This document shows positions 38,184 through 48,422 of a stretch of 64,000 nucleotides of DNA, one piece after another. The number at the start of each line of letters is the position of its first letter. Positions within the stretch are counted from its first letter, which is position 1. The stretch is from NCBI RefSeq assembly GCF_027594865.1, contig NZ_CP089391.1, positions 6,540,501-6,604,500 on the forward strand. The letters are read 5' to 3'. This DNA is from Bradyrhizobium xenonodulans. Its GTDB lineage: Bacteria > Pseudomonadota > Alphaproteobacteria > Rhizobiales > Xanthobacteraceae. The notes under the pieces are model-generated. The model was not told the DNA's origin and ran no database searches. It saw only the letters and a list, made by a program, of their open reading frames with translations. The translations under genes were made by a program, and so were the position numbers.

Positions 38184-39524
38184 ATGAGGAACGACATCAC
38201 ACGTCGTGATGCCTTGGCGCTGGGCCTGTCCGCTGCGACGTTTGCCGCCACCGGTGCTGCAGCGCAAACATCCAATATCAAAGCCGCCGATGTGGCGGCG
38301 CCCAAGCGCGAGATCGAGAAAGGCGCAACCTTGCGCATGCTGCGGCCGGTCCGCTTCGTCCAGGCCGACGAAGACGTATTCCGCGCCAATGCGGCCAAGT
38401 TCACCAAGGACACCGGGGTCGAGGTCAAGGTCGACTTCGTCGGCTGGGAAGACATCAACCAGCAGACCGCGGTCACCGCCAATTCCGGCGCCGGCCCCGA
38501 CATCATCATCGGCTTCTCCGATGCACCGCACATCTATATCGACAAGCTGATCGAGCTGACCGACGTCGCCGACTATGTCGGCAAGCGCTATGGCGGCTGG
38601 CTGCCGCTGGCGCAGCGCTACGGCAAGAAGAACAAGAGCGACGCCTGGATCGGACTGCCGTTCGGCGCCACCGCCGGTCCCCTGATCTACCGCAGGTCGA
38701 TCCTGCAATCGGTCGGCTTCGACAAGGTGCCGGAAGACCATGCCGGCATCCTCGACCTCTGCCAGAAGCTCCAGAAGGCCGGCAAGCCGGCGGGCTTCGC
38801 GCTCGGCAACGCCAAGGGCGACGGCAACGGCTTTGCGAACTGGGCGCTGTGGTCGCACAACGCGGCCCTGCTCGATGAAGAGGGCAATGTCGTCATCAAC
38901 AGCAAGGAGACGATCGCCGCGCTGAACTGGGTCAAGCAGCTCTACCCGACCTTCATCCCCGGCACGACGTCATGGAATGACGTCAGCAACAACCGCGCCT
39001 ATTCCTCGCAGGAGATTGCGCTGACCGCCAACGGCGTCTCGCTGTACTTCTCGCTGAAGAACGATCCGGCGACCAAGGCGATCGCCGAGGACAGCGAGCA
39101 TCAGTTGCTGCCCAAAGGCCTGGCCAAGGTCTCGCCGATGGCGGGCCTCACGCTGAATGCCATGTTGTTCAAGCACAGCCAGTATCCCAACGCCGCAAAG
39201 GCCTTCCTGCAATACATGCTGGAAAAGGACCAGTACGAACCGTGGCTCAACGCCAACTCCGGCTATTGGGCCCAGCCGCTCGGCGCCTATGCCGAGGCTG
39301 CAGTGTGGTCGCAGGACCCCAAGGTGAAGCTGTTCAAGGACACCATGAACAGCACCTATTATGACGGCTATGCCGGCCCGATCTCGACGGCGACCGGCGC
39401 CGTCAGCGCCGACTACGTGCTGATTCAGATGTGCGCGTCGGTTGCCACCGGCGCGGCCACGCCGGAGGCCGCCGCCGCGGAAGCCGAACAGCGTTGCAAG
39501 CGGTACTTCCGGCGGCAGAGGTAG
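38184..39524 (+). CDS. Sugar-type ABC transporter substrate-binding protein
   Basis: A 446-residue periplasmic receptor of the extracellular solute-binding family 1. A Tat-like signal (MRNDITRRDALALGLSAATF) is followed by VEVKVDFVGWEDINQQTAVT, GPDIIIGFSDAPHIYIDKL and the hinge region LPFGATAGPLIYRRSILQSV. It carries LTANGVSLYFSLKN late in the protein. It is followed by two permease genes but no ATPase gene. An AGGGAGGT ribosome site precedes the ATG. Ligand is likely a sugar, polyol or related compound. Confidence 0.93.
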   Translation: MRNDITRRDALALGLSAATFAATGAAAQTSNIKAADVAAPKREIEKGATLRMLRPVRFVQADEDVFRANAAKFTKDTGVEVKVDFVGWEDINQQTAVTANSGAGPDIIIGFSDAPHIYIDKLIELTDVADYVGKRYGGWLPLAQRYGKKNKSDAWIGLPFGATAGPLIYRRSILQSVGFDKVPEDHAGILDLCQKLQKAGKPAGFALGNAKGDGNGFANWALWSHNAALLDEEGNVVINSKETIAALNWVKQLYPTFIPGTTSWNDVSNNRAYSSQEIALTANGVSLYFSLKNDPATKAIAEDSEHQLLPKGLAKVSPMAGLTLNAMLFKHSQYPNAAKAFLQYMLEKDQYEPWLNANSGYWAQPLGAYAEAAVWSQDPKVKLFKDTMNSTYYDGYAGPISTATGAVSADYVLIQMCASVATGAATPEAAAAEAEQRCKRYFRRQR

Positions 39525-39542
39525 CGCCGGACGATCGAACTG

Positions 39543-39664
39543 CCGTCATTGCGGGCGGAGCGAAGCAATCCAGAATCCCTCCACGGAGACAGCCTGGATT
39601 GCCTCGTCGCTACAGTGCAAAATTGCTCCGCAATTTTGTCGCGAGCTTCCTCGCAATGACGGCG
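39543..39664. repeat. Dispersed palindromic repeat (CGTCATTGCGGGCGGAGCGAAGCAATCCAG family)
   Basis: CGTCATTGCG...GAAGCAATCCAG at the left matches CTGGATTGCCTCGTCGC...CTCGCAATGACGG at the right, with an inner AAAATTGC/GCAATTTT hairpin. It separates the binding-protein gene from the first permease gene within one operon. Confidence 0.8.
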
Positions 39665-39696
39665 TGGTTCCTTTCACAGACAGGACAATAAACCCG

Positions 39697-40653
39697 ATGT
39701 CCGTGACCACGCTCTCCGCTCCAATCATGGCCCACCGGCAGCAATCCTGGCTGGTGCGGTTGTTCGACTACAAGCCGTTCCTGGTCGTGATGTGCCTTGC
39801 GCCTGCGATCGGGCTGCTCGCGGTGTTCCTGACCTATCCGCTCGGCCTCGGCATCTGGCTCGCCTTCACCGACACCACGATCGGTCGAAAGGGCATCTTC
39901 GTCGGCCTGGAGAACTTCCAGTATCTGCTCACCGATTCCCTGTGGTGGAACGCGGTGTTCTACAGCGTGGTCTATACGGGAATCGCGACCTTCGGGAAGT
40001 TCGCGCTGGGCTTCTGGCTCGCGCTGCTGCTCAACAACCACTTTCCGTTCAAGAGCCTGCTGCGCGCGATCATCCTGCTGCCATGGATCGTGCCGACCGT
40101 GCTGTCGGCGCTGGCGTTCTGGTGGATCTACGATCCGCAATTCTCGATCATCTCCTACCTCCTGGTCGACGTGCTGCATTGGCGCTCGAGCAATGTCGAC
40201 TTTCTCGGCTCGCCCTGGCCGGCGCGATTTTCGCTGATCGCCGCCAACATCTGGCGCGGCATTCCCTTCGTCGCGATCTCGCTGCTGGCGGGCTTGCAGA
40301 CCATCTCGCCTTCGCTCTACGAGGCCGCGATGCTCGATGGCGCCAGCGCCTGGCAGCGCTTCCGCTACATCACCTTCCCGATGATGATGCCGATCCTCGC
40401 CATCGTCATGACCTTCTCGATCATCTTCACCTTCACCGACTTCCAGCTGGTCTACGCCATCACCCGTGGCGGCCCCGGCAACTCGACGCATTTGCTGGCG
40501 ACGCTCGCCTTCCAGCGCGGCATTGCCGGCGGCGAGCTCGGCGAAGGCGCCGCGATCGCGGTGTCGATGATCCCGTTCCTGGTGTTCGCGACGCTGTTTT
40601 CCTATTTCGGCCTGGCGCGCCGCAAATGGCAGCAGGGAGAGAGCAATGACTGA
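39697..40653 (+). CDS. Sugar ABC transporter permease, first subunit
   Basis: A 318-residue inner-membrane permease of the MalF type. Six helices are visible, for example PFLVVMCLAPAIGLLAVFLT and FGKFALGFWLALLLNN. The EAA coupling loop reads YEAAMLDGASAWQRFRYITF, which docks the ATPase. A repeat element lies just upstream, so translation starts from a fresh site. Its stop overlaps the start of the second permease by eight bases. Confidence 0.93.
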   Translation: MSVTTLSAPIMAHRQQSWLVRLFDYKPFLVVMCLAPAIGLLAVFLTYPLGLGIWLAFTDTTIGRKGIFVGLENFQYLLTDSLWWNAVFYSVVYTGIATFGKFALGFWLALLLNNHFPFKSLLRAIILLPWIVPTVLSALAFWWIYDPQFSIISYLLVDVLHWRSSNVDFLGSPWPARFSLIAANIWRGIPFVAISLLAGLQTISPSLYEAAMLDGASAWQRFRYITFPMMMPILAIVMTFSIIFTFTDFQLVYAITRGGPGNSTHLLATLAFQRGIAGGELGEGAAIAVSMIPFLVFATLFSYFGLARRKWQQGESND

Positions 40654-41545
40654 TACCGTCGCCCGACCCGCCGTGGCCGACGCGAAGGCCGCGCCAGACA
40701 CCATGGCCTGGGATTCCGGGCTGCGGCGGCTGATGATGATCTATCTGCCGCTCGGCTGCTTCGTGCTGATCCTGCTGTTTCCGTTTTACTGGATGGCGAT
40801 CACCTCGTTCAAGCCGAACGCGGAGCTGATGAACTACAAAGAGCACAACCCGTTCTGGATCTCCTCGCCGACGCTGGCGCACATCAAGCACCTGCTGTTC
40901 AACACAGCCTATCCGCACTGGCTGTGGACGACGATGCTGGTGGCGATCGGCTCCACCACGCTGTCGCTGATCGCGAGCACGCTGGCGGCCTATGCGATCG
41001 AACGCCTGCGCTTCCGCGGCAGCCCCTATGTCGGCCTCGGCATCTATCTCGCCTATCTCGTGCCGCCGTCGATCCTGTTCATTCCGCTCGCCACCGTGGT
41101 GGTGCAGTTCGGCCTGTTCGATTCGCCGATGGCGCTGATCCTGGTCTATCCGACCTTCCTGGTGCCGTTCTGCACCTGGCTCTTGATCGGCTATTTCAAG
41201 TCGATCCCCTACGAGCTCGAGGAATGCGCGCTGGTCGACGGCGCCACCCGCCTGCAGATCCTGCGCCGCATCACGCTGCCGCTCGCGGTGCCCGGCCTGA
41301 TCTCGGCCGGCATCTTCTCCTTCACGCTGTCCTGGAACGAGTTCATCTATGCGCTCGCCTTCATCCAGAGCGGCGCCAACAAGACCGTGCCGGTCGCGAT
41401 CCTGACCGAGCTCGTCACCGGCGACGTCTACCAGTGGGGCGCGCTGATGGCAGGCTCGCTGCTCGGCTCGCTTCCGGTTGCAATCTTCTACTCGCTGTTC
41501 GTGGATTACTACGTGTCTTCGCTCACCGGCGCGGTAAAGGAATAA
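40646..41545 (+). CDS. Sugar ABC transporter permease, second subunit
   Basis: A 299-residue MalG-type permease. It has GCFVLILLFPFYWMAITSFK at the first helix and the EAA loop LEECALVDGATRLQILRRITLP. The ATG overlaps the end of the previous permease frame, indicating coupled translation. No ATP-binding subunit follows; the next gene, 85 bases on, is a secreted phytase-like protein. An ATPase encoded elsewhere must energise this importer. Confidence 0.93.
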   Translation: MTDTVARPAVADAKAAPDTMAWDSGLRRLMMIYLPLGCFVLILLFPFYWMAITSFKPNAELMNYKEHNPFWISSPTLAHIKHLLFNTAYPHWLWTTMLVAIGSTTLSLIASTLAAYAIERLRFRGSPYVGLGIYLAYLVPPSILFIPLATVVVQFGLFDSPMALILVYPTFLVPFCTWLLIGYFKSIPYELEECALVDGATRLQILRRITLPLAVPGLISAGIFSFTLSWNEFIYALAFIQSGANKTVPVAILTELVTGDVYQWGALMAGSLLGSLPVAIFYSLFVDYYVSSLTGAVKE

Positions 41546-41630
41546 CCTGGCACTGCGGCCTTTCGTCCGATTTCACAAAACTGCAACAGGCTATCCGCAT
41601 AACGCGTGCGTCCGCCAACAGGAGACGCAC

Positions 41631-42986
41631 ATGCGCGCGACTTTTCTCAGCACCGTCGCAACGATCATTCTCACCGCGAGCACCGCGCTCGCGCAGAGCG
41701 AAGGTGAATTTCCCGCCAAGCTCGCCGGCCACGTGGTGATGCCGGCCGCGACCTTCATCGACGCGCCGGCGGATGCGCCCGCCGATCTCAAGACGTCAGG
41801 CAAATACACCACCGGCAAGCGCGTCGACGCGCTCGGCACCGTGATGGGCAAGTCCTTTGAGCGGGCGACCGGCGTGTCGCTGCCGTTCAAGGGGCAGCCG
41901 CTCCAGGGCCATTCCGGCATCAAGACCATGCCCGACGGCACGTTCTGGGTCATCACCGACAACGGCATGGGCGCGCGCGCCAACTCGCCGGATTCGATGC
42001 TGTATCTGAACCGCTACAAGATGGACTGGGCCGGCGGCAAGATCGAGCGGCTGGAGACCATCTTCCTGCACGATCCCGACAAGAAGGTGCCGTTCCGCAT
42101 CGTGCACGAGGATACGGAGAAGCGTTACCTCACCGGCTCCGACTTCGACACCGAAGGTTTTCAGATCATCGGCGATACCTTCTGGATCGGCGACGAGTTC
42201 GGTCCCTACATCCTGAAGGCCGACAAATCAGGCAAGATCCTCGGCGTGTTCGAGACAATTGCCGACGGCAAGCCGGTGCGTTCGCCCGACAACTGGGCGG
42301 TGGCGACGCCGGGCGCGCCGGGCGCGACCTACACCAACGTCAACCTCCGCCGCTCCAAGGGCTATGAAGGCTTCGCCTCGTCGAAGGACGGAAAATTCCT
42401 GTACGGGCTGCTCGAGGGGCCGCTGTGGGACGCCGAGAAGAAGGATTGGGAGAAGGTCGACGGCAAGGAAGCCTCCCGCATCCTCGAATTCGACGTCGCC
42501 GCCGAAAAATTCACCGGCCGCTACTGGCAGTATGTGTTCGAGCAGAACGGCAATGCCATCGGCGATTTCAACATGATCGATCAGGCCTCAGGCCTCATCA
42601 TCGAGCGCGACAATGGCGAAGGCACCGCCGACAAGGCCTGCCCGCAAGGCCAGCGCGGCGAGAACTGCTTCCCTGATCTCGCCAAGTTCAAGCGCGTCTA
42701 CAAGATCGAGCTCTCGGACGCCAATGTCGGCAAGCCCGTGCGCAAGATCGGCTATATCGACCTCATGAAGATCCAGGACCCCGACAAGAAGGCGCGGAAG
42801 CCGCTCAACGACGGCGTCTACACCTTCCCGTTCTTCACCATCGAGAACGTCGATCGGGTCGACGAGACCCACATCATCGTCGGCAACGACAACAATTTGC
42901 CGTTCTCGTCCAGCCGCGATCCCAACAAGGCCGACGACGACGAGTTCATGCTGCTCGAAGTCGCGGATTTCCTGAAGGCGAAGTAA
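41631..42986 (+). CDS. Secreted esterase-like/phytase-like domain protein
   Basis: A 451-residue exported protein with a signal peptide (LSTVATIILTASTALAQ) and a beta-propeller of the phytase-like (esterase-like activity) family. Typical stretches: GHSGIKTMPDGTFWVITDNG, LTGSDFDTEGFQIIGDTFWI, GDEFGPYILKADKSGKI and YEGFASSKDGKFLYGLLEGP. The CPQ..CFPDL cysteines may form a disulfide. An AGGAG site precedes the ATG. Phosphate or ester hydrolysis is inferred from the family; it is not proven as a phytase. Confidence 0.88.
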   Translation: MRATFLSTVATIILTASTALAQSEGEFPAKLAGHVVMPAATFIDAPADAPADLKTSGKYTTGKRVDALGTVMGKSFERATGVSLPFKGQPLQGHSGIKTMPDGTFWVITDNGMGARANSPDSMLYLNRYKMDWAGGKIERLETIFLHDPDKKVPFRIVHEDTEKRYLTGSDFDTEGFQIIGDTFWIGDEFGPYILKADKSGKILGVFETIADGKPVRSPDNWAVATPGAPGATYTNVNLRRSKGYEGFASSKDGKFLYGLLEGPLWDAEKKDWEKVDGKEASRILEFDVAAEKFTGRYWQYVFEQNGNAIGDFNMIDQASGLIIERDNGEGTADKACPQGQRGENCFPDLAKFKRVYKIELSDANVGKPVRKIGYIDLMKIQDPDKKARKPLNDGVYTFPFFTIENVDRVDETHIIVGNDNNLPFSSSRDPNKADDDEFMLLEVADFLKAK

Positions 42987-42988
42987 AA

Positions 42989-43024
42989 CTCTCTCCCTCT
43001 CCCCGCTTGCGGGGAGAGGGAGAC
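42989..43024. terminator. Repeat-type hairpin between convergent genes
   Basis: CTCTCCCTCTCCCCGC pairs with GCGGGGAGAGGGAGA across TT. It belongs to a CCCCGCTTGCGGGG intergenic repeat family also seen at 51745-51866 and sits between the phytase-like gene and tonB, where it probably terminates both. Confidence 0.78.
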
Positions 43025-43026
43025 CA

Positions 43027-43854
43027 CTACCTCACCGTAAACTCCACCGGAATCGAAAAGCCCATCGAGCTGTTCTTGATCTCCGGCGGGATCGGCGGAA
43101 ACGGCGCGGCCTGCTGGATCATCGACTGCGCCTTGGCATCGAACGCGGCAACGCCGGACGGGCTGATGCGGCTCGACATGATCTGGCCGTTGCGGCCGAT
43201 CGTGAAGCTGACCCGGACCAGCCCTCGCTGACCGTTGCCGCCGGACGGATAGGCGTGAAAGCGCATCAAATGCGCGCGGACGCGCTGATTGTAGGTCGCA
43301 ACCAGCGACGCGACTGCGCCCGCGTCCATGGCGGACGCCGCCGGCGCCTCGCGCTCGGCGCGTGGCGGTGCGCTGGTGCGCGGCGCGGGCGGCGCATCCG
43401 ACGGCTTCCTGGCCTCGCGACGAACCACCTTTGGCTTTTCAGGCGCAGGCTTTTCTTGCGGCACGACCTTCGCCGGCTCGGGCTTGGCCGGCGTCGGCTC
43501 CAATTTCTGCTCCGGCGGCGCAACCACATCCGGCTTTTCCTGCGGCAGTGTCGGCGCGATGGTCTCCTCGACCGTCTGCCGCTGCATGGGCTCCGGCGGC
43601 GAGGCGTCGGCTTCCTGCATCACCGGCCCCGGCGCAGCGTCTTCCGGCGTGGACTGCGGTGCCGAGGTCACCGGCGACATGTCGACCATGATCGCCGGCA
43701 GGCTGACGCCCTGCTCCGGCTGCGACCTGAGCCAGTTCATCGCCAGCAGTGCCGCGGCGACATGCAACGCCACGATCACCGCCGCCGACACGCCCCAGCG
43801 CGCGCTCTCGCGTTCGCCAAGCGGCTCGTGCAGGGCAAAGGCGTTCGCGGCCAT
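43027..43854 (-). CDS. tonB: TonB energy-transducing protein
   Basis: A 275-residue protein that couples inner-membrane proton motive force to outer-membrane receptors. It has a N-terminal anchor (AAVIVALHVAAALLAMNWLR), a long Pro/Glu/Lys-rich rod (VVPQEKPAPEKPKVV) and the C-terminal TonB domain (AYPSGGNGQRGLVRVSFTIG; IQQAAPFPPIPPEI). Its ATG overlaps the exbD stop. The cluster context makes it the dedicated TonB for haem uptake by HmuR. Confidence 0.94.
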   Translation of the reverse strand: MAANAFALHEPLGERESARWGVSAAVIVALHVAAALLAMNWLRSQPEQGVSLPAIMVDMSPVTSAPQSTPEDAAPGPVMQEADASPPEPMQRQTVEETIAPTLPQEKPDVVAPPEQKLEPTPAKPEPAKVVPQEKPAPEKPKVVRREARKPSDAPPAPRTSAPPRAEREAPAASAMDAGAVASLVATYNQRVRAHLMRFHAYPSGGNGQRGLVRVSFTIGRNGQIMSSRISPSGVAAFDAKAQSMIQQAAPFPPIPPEIKNSSMGFSIPVEFTVR

Positions 43855-44300
43855 CAGCTGCGTCCGTCGAGGCCGACCAGGGCAACCTTGAGGTAGCCGG
43901 CATTGCGCAAGGTGTTCATCACCTCCATCAGGTCGCCATAGGAGACGGCCTTATCGGCGCGCAGATAGATGCGTTCGTCCTTACGGCCCTTGGTGGCGGC
44001 ATCGAGCGCGGCAGGAAGACTCTCACGGCCCATCGTATCCTCGCCGACGGCAATTGTGAGATCCGGCTTCACCGTCACGAAGGTCGGCTTGTCCGGCCGC
44101 GGTTGCGGTTCGGCCGCGGTCGCGGGCAGCTCGACGCCGATGTCGACGGTGGCGAGTGGCGCAGCCACCATGAAGATGATCAGCAGCACCAGCATCACGT
44201 CGATGAACGGCGTGACGTTGATCTCATGGGTGACGTCCAGATCGTCAAGGCCGCCGCGCTTGCGCGGCGATCCCGAGTGTGTACCGAGCTTCGCAGCCAT
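43854..44300 (-). CDS. exbD: ExbD/TolR-family proton channel subunit
   Basis: A 148-residue protein with the single helix INVTPFIDVMLVLLIIFMVA, whose Asp is the conserved proton-carrying residue of ExbD, and a periplasmic domain (LTIAVGEDTMGRESLPAALD; IYLRADKAVSYGDLMEVMNT). It is between exbB and tonB, with start/stop overlap to tonB and a three-base gap from exbB. Confidence 0.95.
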   Translation of the reverse strand: MAAKLGTHSGSPRKRGGLDDLDVTHEINVTPFIDVMLVLLIIFMVAAPLATVDIGVELPATAAEPQPRPDKPTFVTVKPDLTIAVGEDTMGRESLPAALDAATKGRKDERIYLRADKAVSYGDLMEVMNTLRNAGYLKVALVGLDGRS

Positions 44301-44303
44301 GGC

Positions 44304-45080
<777 letters not shown>

Positions 45081-45103
45081 CCTGATCTCCCGACAGATAG
45101 AAG

Positions 45104-45619
45104 TTACGCCACGGGCGAAGCTGCGGTCCGGTCGGCTAGCTGCCGGAAGCGCGCCAGCTGATCGCCGCGCAGCGCCCGGGTCTCGTCGCGGCCCACGAAC
45201 ACCTTGAACATGACGCCGCCGTCGGCATTGACGAACGCGACGAAGGCCGAGCTCTTGCCCATGAAGGGCCGCTCGACGAACGCAACGGCCGCACAGCGCT
45301 CATGGCGCAGATGGCCGTGCAATCCCTTCGGCTGCATCAGGTTGAAATAGCCGCGGCCGATCTCGCCCGCGGGGACGACGCCCGTGAACTCGAAGATCGC
45401 GTCATCCGTGTGCACGATCAGCGTGACCTCGCCCCATGCCGCGATGTCCTGCATGGTGGCGGCGAAATGCTCGCCGCCTGCGATGCGCACCATCGACGGC
45501 GGCAGCGCCTCGATCGCCGCACGCGGCGTGACCCTGCGCTCGCGCGCAACGTCCTCGATCACGGCGCCGGGATTGTCAGCCATATACGTCTTGAGATCGG
45601 CGAGATCGGTGCTCAACAT
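45104..45619 (-). CDS. hutX: HutX/HugX-family haem-binding carrier protein
   Basis: A 171-residue cytosolic haem carrier. N-terminal LKTYMADNPGAVIEDVARER is helical; then MVRIAGGEHFAATMQDIAAW and GEVTLIVHTDDAIFEFTGVV, with GYFNLMQPKGLHGHLRHERC, giving several candidate haem-ligand histidines. The end holds GVMFKVFVGRDETRALR. This matches HutX, which hands haem to degradation enzymes, here presumably HmuQ encoded just upstream. It is in the leftward hmu operon. Confidence 0.88.
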   Translation of the reverse strand: MLSTDLADLKTYMADNPGAVIEDVARERRVTPRAAIEALPPSMVRIAGGEHFAATMQDIAAWGEVTLIVHTDDAIFEFTGVVPAGEIGRGYFNLMQPKGLHGHLRHERCAAVAFVERPFMGKSSAFVAFVNADGGVMFKVFVGRDETRALRGDQLARFRQLADRTAASPVA

Positions 45620-45646
45620 GTCCGGCTCCTCATCTGCGCTGCCGCC

Positions 45647-45982
45647 TCAGGCCGCCGCGTTCGTCTTGCGCTCAGTCAGGATGACCTCGAACCCTTCGAA
45701 CCTGGGATGGCCGAGATAGAGGCTTTCGCCGGTCTTGTTGTCGGCGCGCGCGTGAGCGCGGCGGAATTCGTCCGACTTCGTCCAGGCCTCGAAGGCGGCC
45801 TTGTCGACCCACACCGTGTGCGAGGAATACAGCGTGTGGTCCTCGAGCAGCGGGCCCTTGAGCAGATGAAACTCAACAAAGCCGGCCATGCTGCCGAGAT
45901 AGGATTCGCGCGTGCGCCAAACGGTCTCGAACGCGGCTTCCGAGCCGAGCTTCACCTGGAAACGATTCATGGCGATGAACAT
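45647..45982 (-). CDS. hmuQ: IsdG-like haem-degrading monooxygenase HmuQ
   Basis: A 111-residue dimeric ferredoxin-fold monooxygenase (antibiotic-biosynthesis-monooxygenase type). MFIAMNRFQVKLGSEAAFE with the conserved N-terminal Asn, FVEFHLLKGPLLEDHTLYSS, then VWVDKAAFEAWTKSDEFRRA with the final HARAD histidine are the IsdG/HmuQ signatures. The ATG at 45982 has GGAGAG upstream. B. japonicum HmuQ and HmuD cleave haem; the hmu context supports HmuQ. It would release iron from imported haem. Confidence 0.86.
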   Translation of the reverse strand: MFIAMNRFQVKLGSEAAFETVWRTRESYLGSMAGFVEFHLLKGPLLEDHTLYSSHTVWVDKAAFEAWTKSDEFRRAHARADNKTGESLYLGHPRFEGFEVILTERKTNAAA

Positions 45983-46079
45983 AAAGTCTCTCCTTCTTAT
46001 CAAGACGAAAACGCGCCGAAGCCGCGCTGGAGCATCAGCGCGGCCCGGCGGAGATTGCTGGTGTTGCGATGCCCTGGGC

Positions 46080-48422
46080 TTACGCACCTCCAAAGTGGAT
46101 CTTCAGGCCAGCCTTGTAGACCCGGCCCGCGCCTGCGCTCGTCCACAGCACGTCGTTTTGCGTGGTGCCGTCGGTCGAGTTGCCGGGAATGGCATAAGGC
46201 CGGTAGTACTGGTTCAAGAGGTTGTCGATCGACGCCGAGAACACGATGTCCTTAGTTGCGGCGTAGGTCATGTAGAGGTTGACCAGCTCGTAGCCGGTCG
46301 AAGGGACATAGCCTGTTGGCACATCGTTGTTCGCACCGTAGGAAGCCCACTGTGCCGACAGGATCAGGGTGCGGTCGAGCAGGCGGACACCGCCGGTCGT
46401 GACGACCTTGCGCGGGGTGATGGTCGCGAGCCCGATATTGGTCTGGACGTTCTTGCCCTGGATGTAGTGACCGGCAACGCCGATGAACCAGTCGCCGGCA
46501 TCGTACATCGTCTCCGCCTCGAAACCCTGGATCCGGGCATTGGCGATGTTCTGGTACTGATAGAACTGGCTGAACGAGCCGAACCCGGTCGGGACCGGCG
46601 TCGAGGCGACGAGGTCGATGTAGTCGGACACGTCGTTGCGGAACAGGTTGATCTTGCCGCGAAACGAGTCGGAGGCCGAGAAGATGTTGTCGTACTTCAG
46701 GTTGAAACCGACTTCCTTGTTCTTGCCGACTTCAGGGCGAAGGTTCGGGTTGGGCAGGAAGCAGAACAGGCCGCTGGTGCCGTCCGGGCAGACGAAAAAG
46801 GCCGGACCGCCGCCGGTCGCATGCGCACCCGAAATCACGGTCTCGGTGATCGACGGCGCGCGATAACCTTCGGCGTAGCTGACATAGGGCTGGAAGCCTG
46901 CGACCGGCGTGACGCCGAGCGTGATCTTCGGCGAGAAGCGGTCGCCGCTCGCGTTGGTCTTGCCGGATTCCAGGTCGTAACGATCGTAGCGGATCGCACT
47001 GACCGCCTCGAACCAGGTGCTGTAGTTCTGCTTCAGCTGGATGAAGCCGCCGGACACCGTGCGGATGCCGCTCGGCGTCGTGACGTTGGAATTGCCGCGG
47101 CTGTCGGTCGTGATCACGTCGTCCTGGAACGCATCGACGCCGTAAGTCACGGCATTGCGCCAGTCACCAACATTGAAGCGCGTGGTGTTGTTGGCGTCGA
47201 AGCCGACCGTGTTGAGGACATAGCCGCGCTTGTCGCCGACGCAGCCCGAGATGTTGTTGCCGAAATTTCCGGCGCCGCAATAGGCCGCGCCTCCGGTCGA
47301 ATAGTGATAGGCCTTGGTCTGGTCCTGGTCGGTGCGGTTGCCGTAGACCGACACGTGCGAGTCGAACAGATTGTCGCTCGGCAGCGAATAGTTCCAGGTC
47401 AACGTGCCGGTATAGTTCTTGACGTCGGAGGCGTAAACCGACGAGCCCTGATAGAGTGCGCGCTGTGCTGCCGTCGCGACCGGACCGGTGTTCATCTGGC
47501 CGATATTGTATTGATAGTCCTGGAAGGTGGCGCCGAACTTGACCTCGTGACCGAGGGCGGGGCGCACAGTGAGCTTCAGCAACCCGGCCTCGACCTCGTT
47601 GCCGGTGTTGCCTATCACGGTGCCGTTGCCGTCCTTGTAATTGCCTTGGGTACGGTAGACCGCGCCGCCGAAGATATCGACGTCGGGCGTGGCGCGTACG
47701 CCGCCAAACACCGAGCCGAGACCGCGATTGTTGTTGGAGCCGTAAGAGCCCGAGAGATCGACGCCCCAGCGCTCGCCGGGACGCAGCACGTCGTCGATGT
47801 CCTTGGTGCGGAACGACACCAGGCCGCCGATCGCACCGGAGCCGTAGATGTTGGCGGTCGGACCGCGCACGACATCGACGCCGCCGATCAGTTCGGGATC
47901 GAGGAAGAAGGAGCCGTTGGCGTTGTGGCCGGTGCGCTGGTAGTTCTGCCGCGCACCGTCGACGACCACCGCAACGCGGCCGAAATCCTGCAAGCCGCGG
48001 ACATTGATGACGGTCGCCGGGTCGTCGCCACGCTCCTGGAACGACACGCCGGGAACGGCGTAGAAGATGCCCGAGAGCCGGTTCGGCTGGAGACCCTGGA
48101 TCTGGTCGAGCGAAATGGAGCTGACGGGCGCGAGCGCGTCGATCGCGCGCTCCTTGGTCTTGGTGGCGGCAGCCGTGATGGTATCGAGCGCCTGGACGCC
48201 GACAACCACCTGCGCGCGCGCATCCCGCACGCCGGCGCTGGCCTGCTGCGCGACCTGCGGCTTGGCCGGCTTGCGCTTGGCCTGCTTCGGCCGTTCCGAT
48301 GACGCATTCTCAGCCTGCGGCGATGCGGTCTGCGCGAGACTGCTCTCCGTCACCAATGCCGCAATTGAAACCACCGACGCGCCCAAAATCAAGGCGCGCG
48401 AATACCTAGCCCCGTCAGCCAT
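46080..48422 (-). CDS. hmuR: TonB-dependent haem receptor HmuR
   Basis: A 780-residue outer-membrane beta-barrel receptor. The signal is ADGARYSRALILGASVVSIA; the plug domain has TKERAIDALAPVSSISLDQI and VVRGPTANIYGSGAIGGLVS. The barrel contains YRAPSITE and NPNLRPEVGKNKEVGFNLKY, the FRAP/NPNL haem-receptor motifs, and ends in VYKAGLKIHFGGA with a terminal aromatic strand. I start at ATG 48422; a GTG six codons earlier is possible. It heads the leftward operon with hmuQ, hutX, exbB, exbD and tonB, and is divergent from hmuP-hmuTUV. Confidence 0.95.
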   Translation of the reverse strand: MADGARYSRALILGASVVSIAALVTESSLAQTASPQAENASSERPKQAKRKPAKPQVAQQASAGVRDARAQVVVGVQALDTITAAATKTKERAIDALAPVSSISLDQIQGLQPNRLSGIFYAVPGVSFQERGDDPATVINVRGLQDFGRVAVVVDGARQNYQRTGHNANGSFFLDPELIGGVDVVRGPTANIYGSGAIGGLVSFRTKDIDDVLRPGERWGVDLSGSYGSNNNRGLGSVFGGVRATPDVDIFGGAVYRTQGNYKDGNGTVIGNTGNEVEAGLLKLTVRPALGHEVKFGATFQDYQYNIGQMNTGPVATAAQRALYQGSSVYASDVKNYTGTLTWNYSLPSDNLFDSHVSVYGNRTDQDQTKAYHYSTGGAAYCGAGNFGNNISGCVGDKRGYVLNTVGFDANNTTRFNVGDWRNAVTYGVDAFQDDVITTDSRGNSNVTTPSGIRTVSGGFIQLKQNYSTWFEAVSAIRYDRYDLESGKTNASGDRFSPKITLGVTPVAGFQPYVSYAEGYRAPSITETVISGAHATGGGPAFFVCPDGTSGLFCFLPNPNLRPEVGKNKEVGFNLKYDNIFSASDSFRGKINLFRNDVSDYIDLVASTPVPTGFGSFSQFYQYQNIANARIQGFEAETMYDAGDWFIGVAGHYIQGKNVQTNIGLATITPRKVVTTGGVRLLDRTLILSAQWASYGANNDVPTGYVPSTGYELVNLYMTYAATKDIVFSASIDNLLNQYYRPYAIPGNSTDGTTQNDVLWTSAGAGRVYKAGLKIHFGGA

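Noticed and set aside
45912..48302. A 796-codon open frame antisense to hmuR
   Set aside because: Same strand-shadow effect; composition is Ala/Arg/Asp-rich with no motif, while hmuR has clear receptor motifs.
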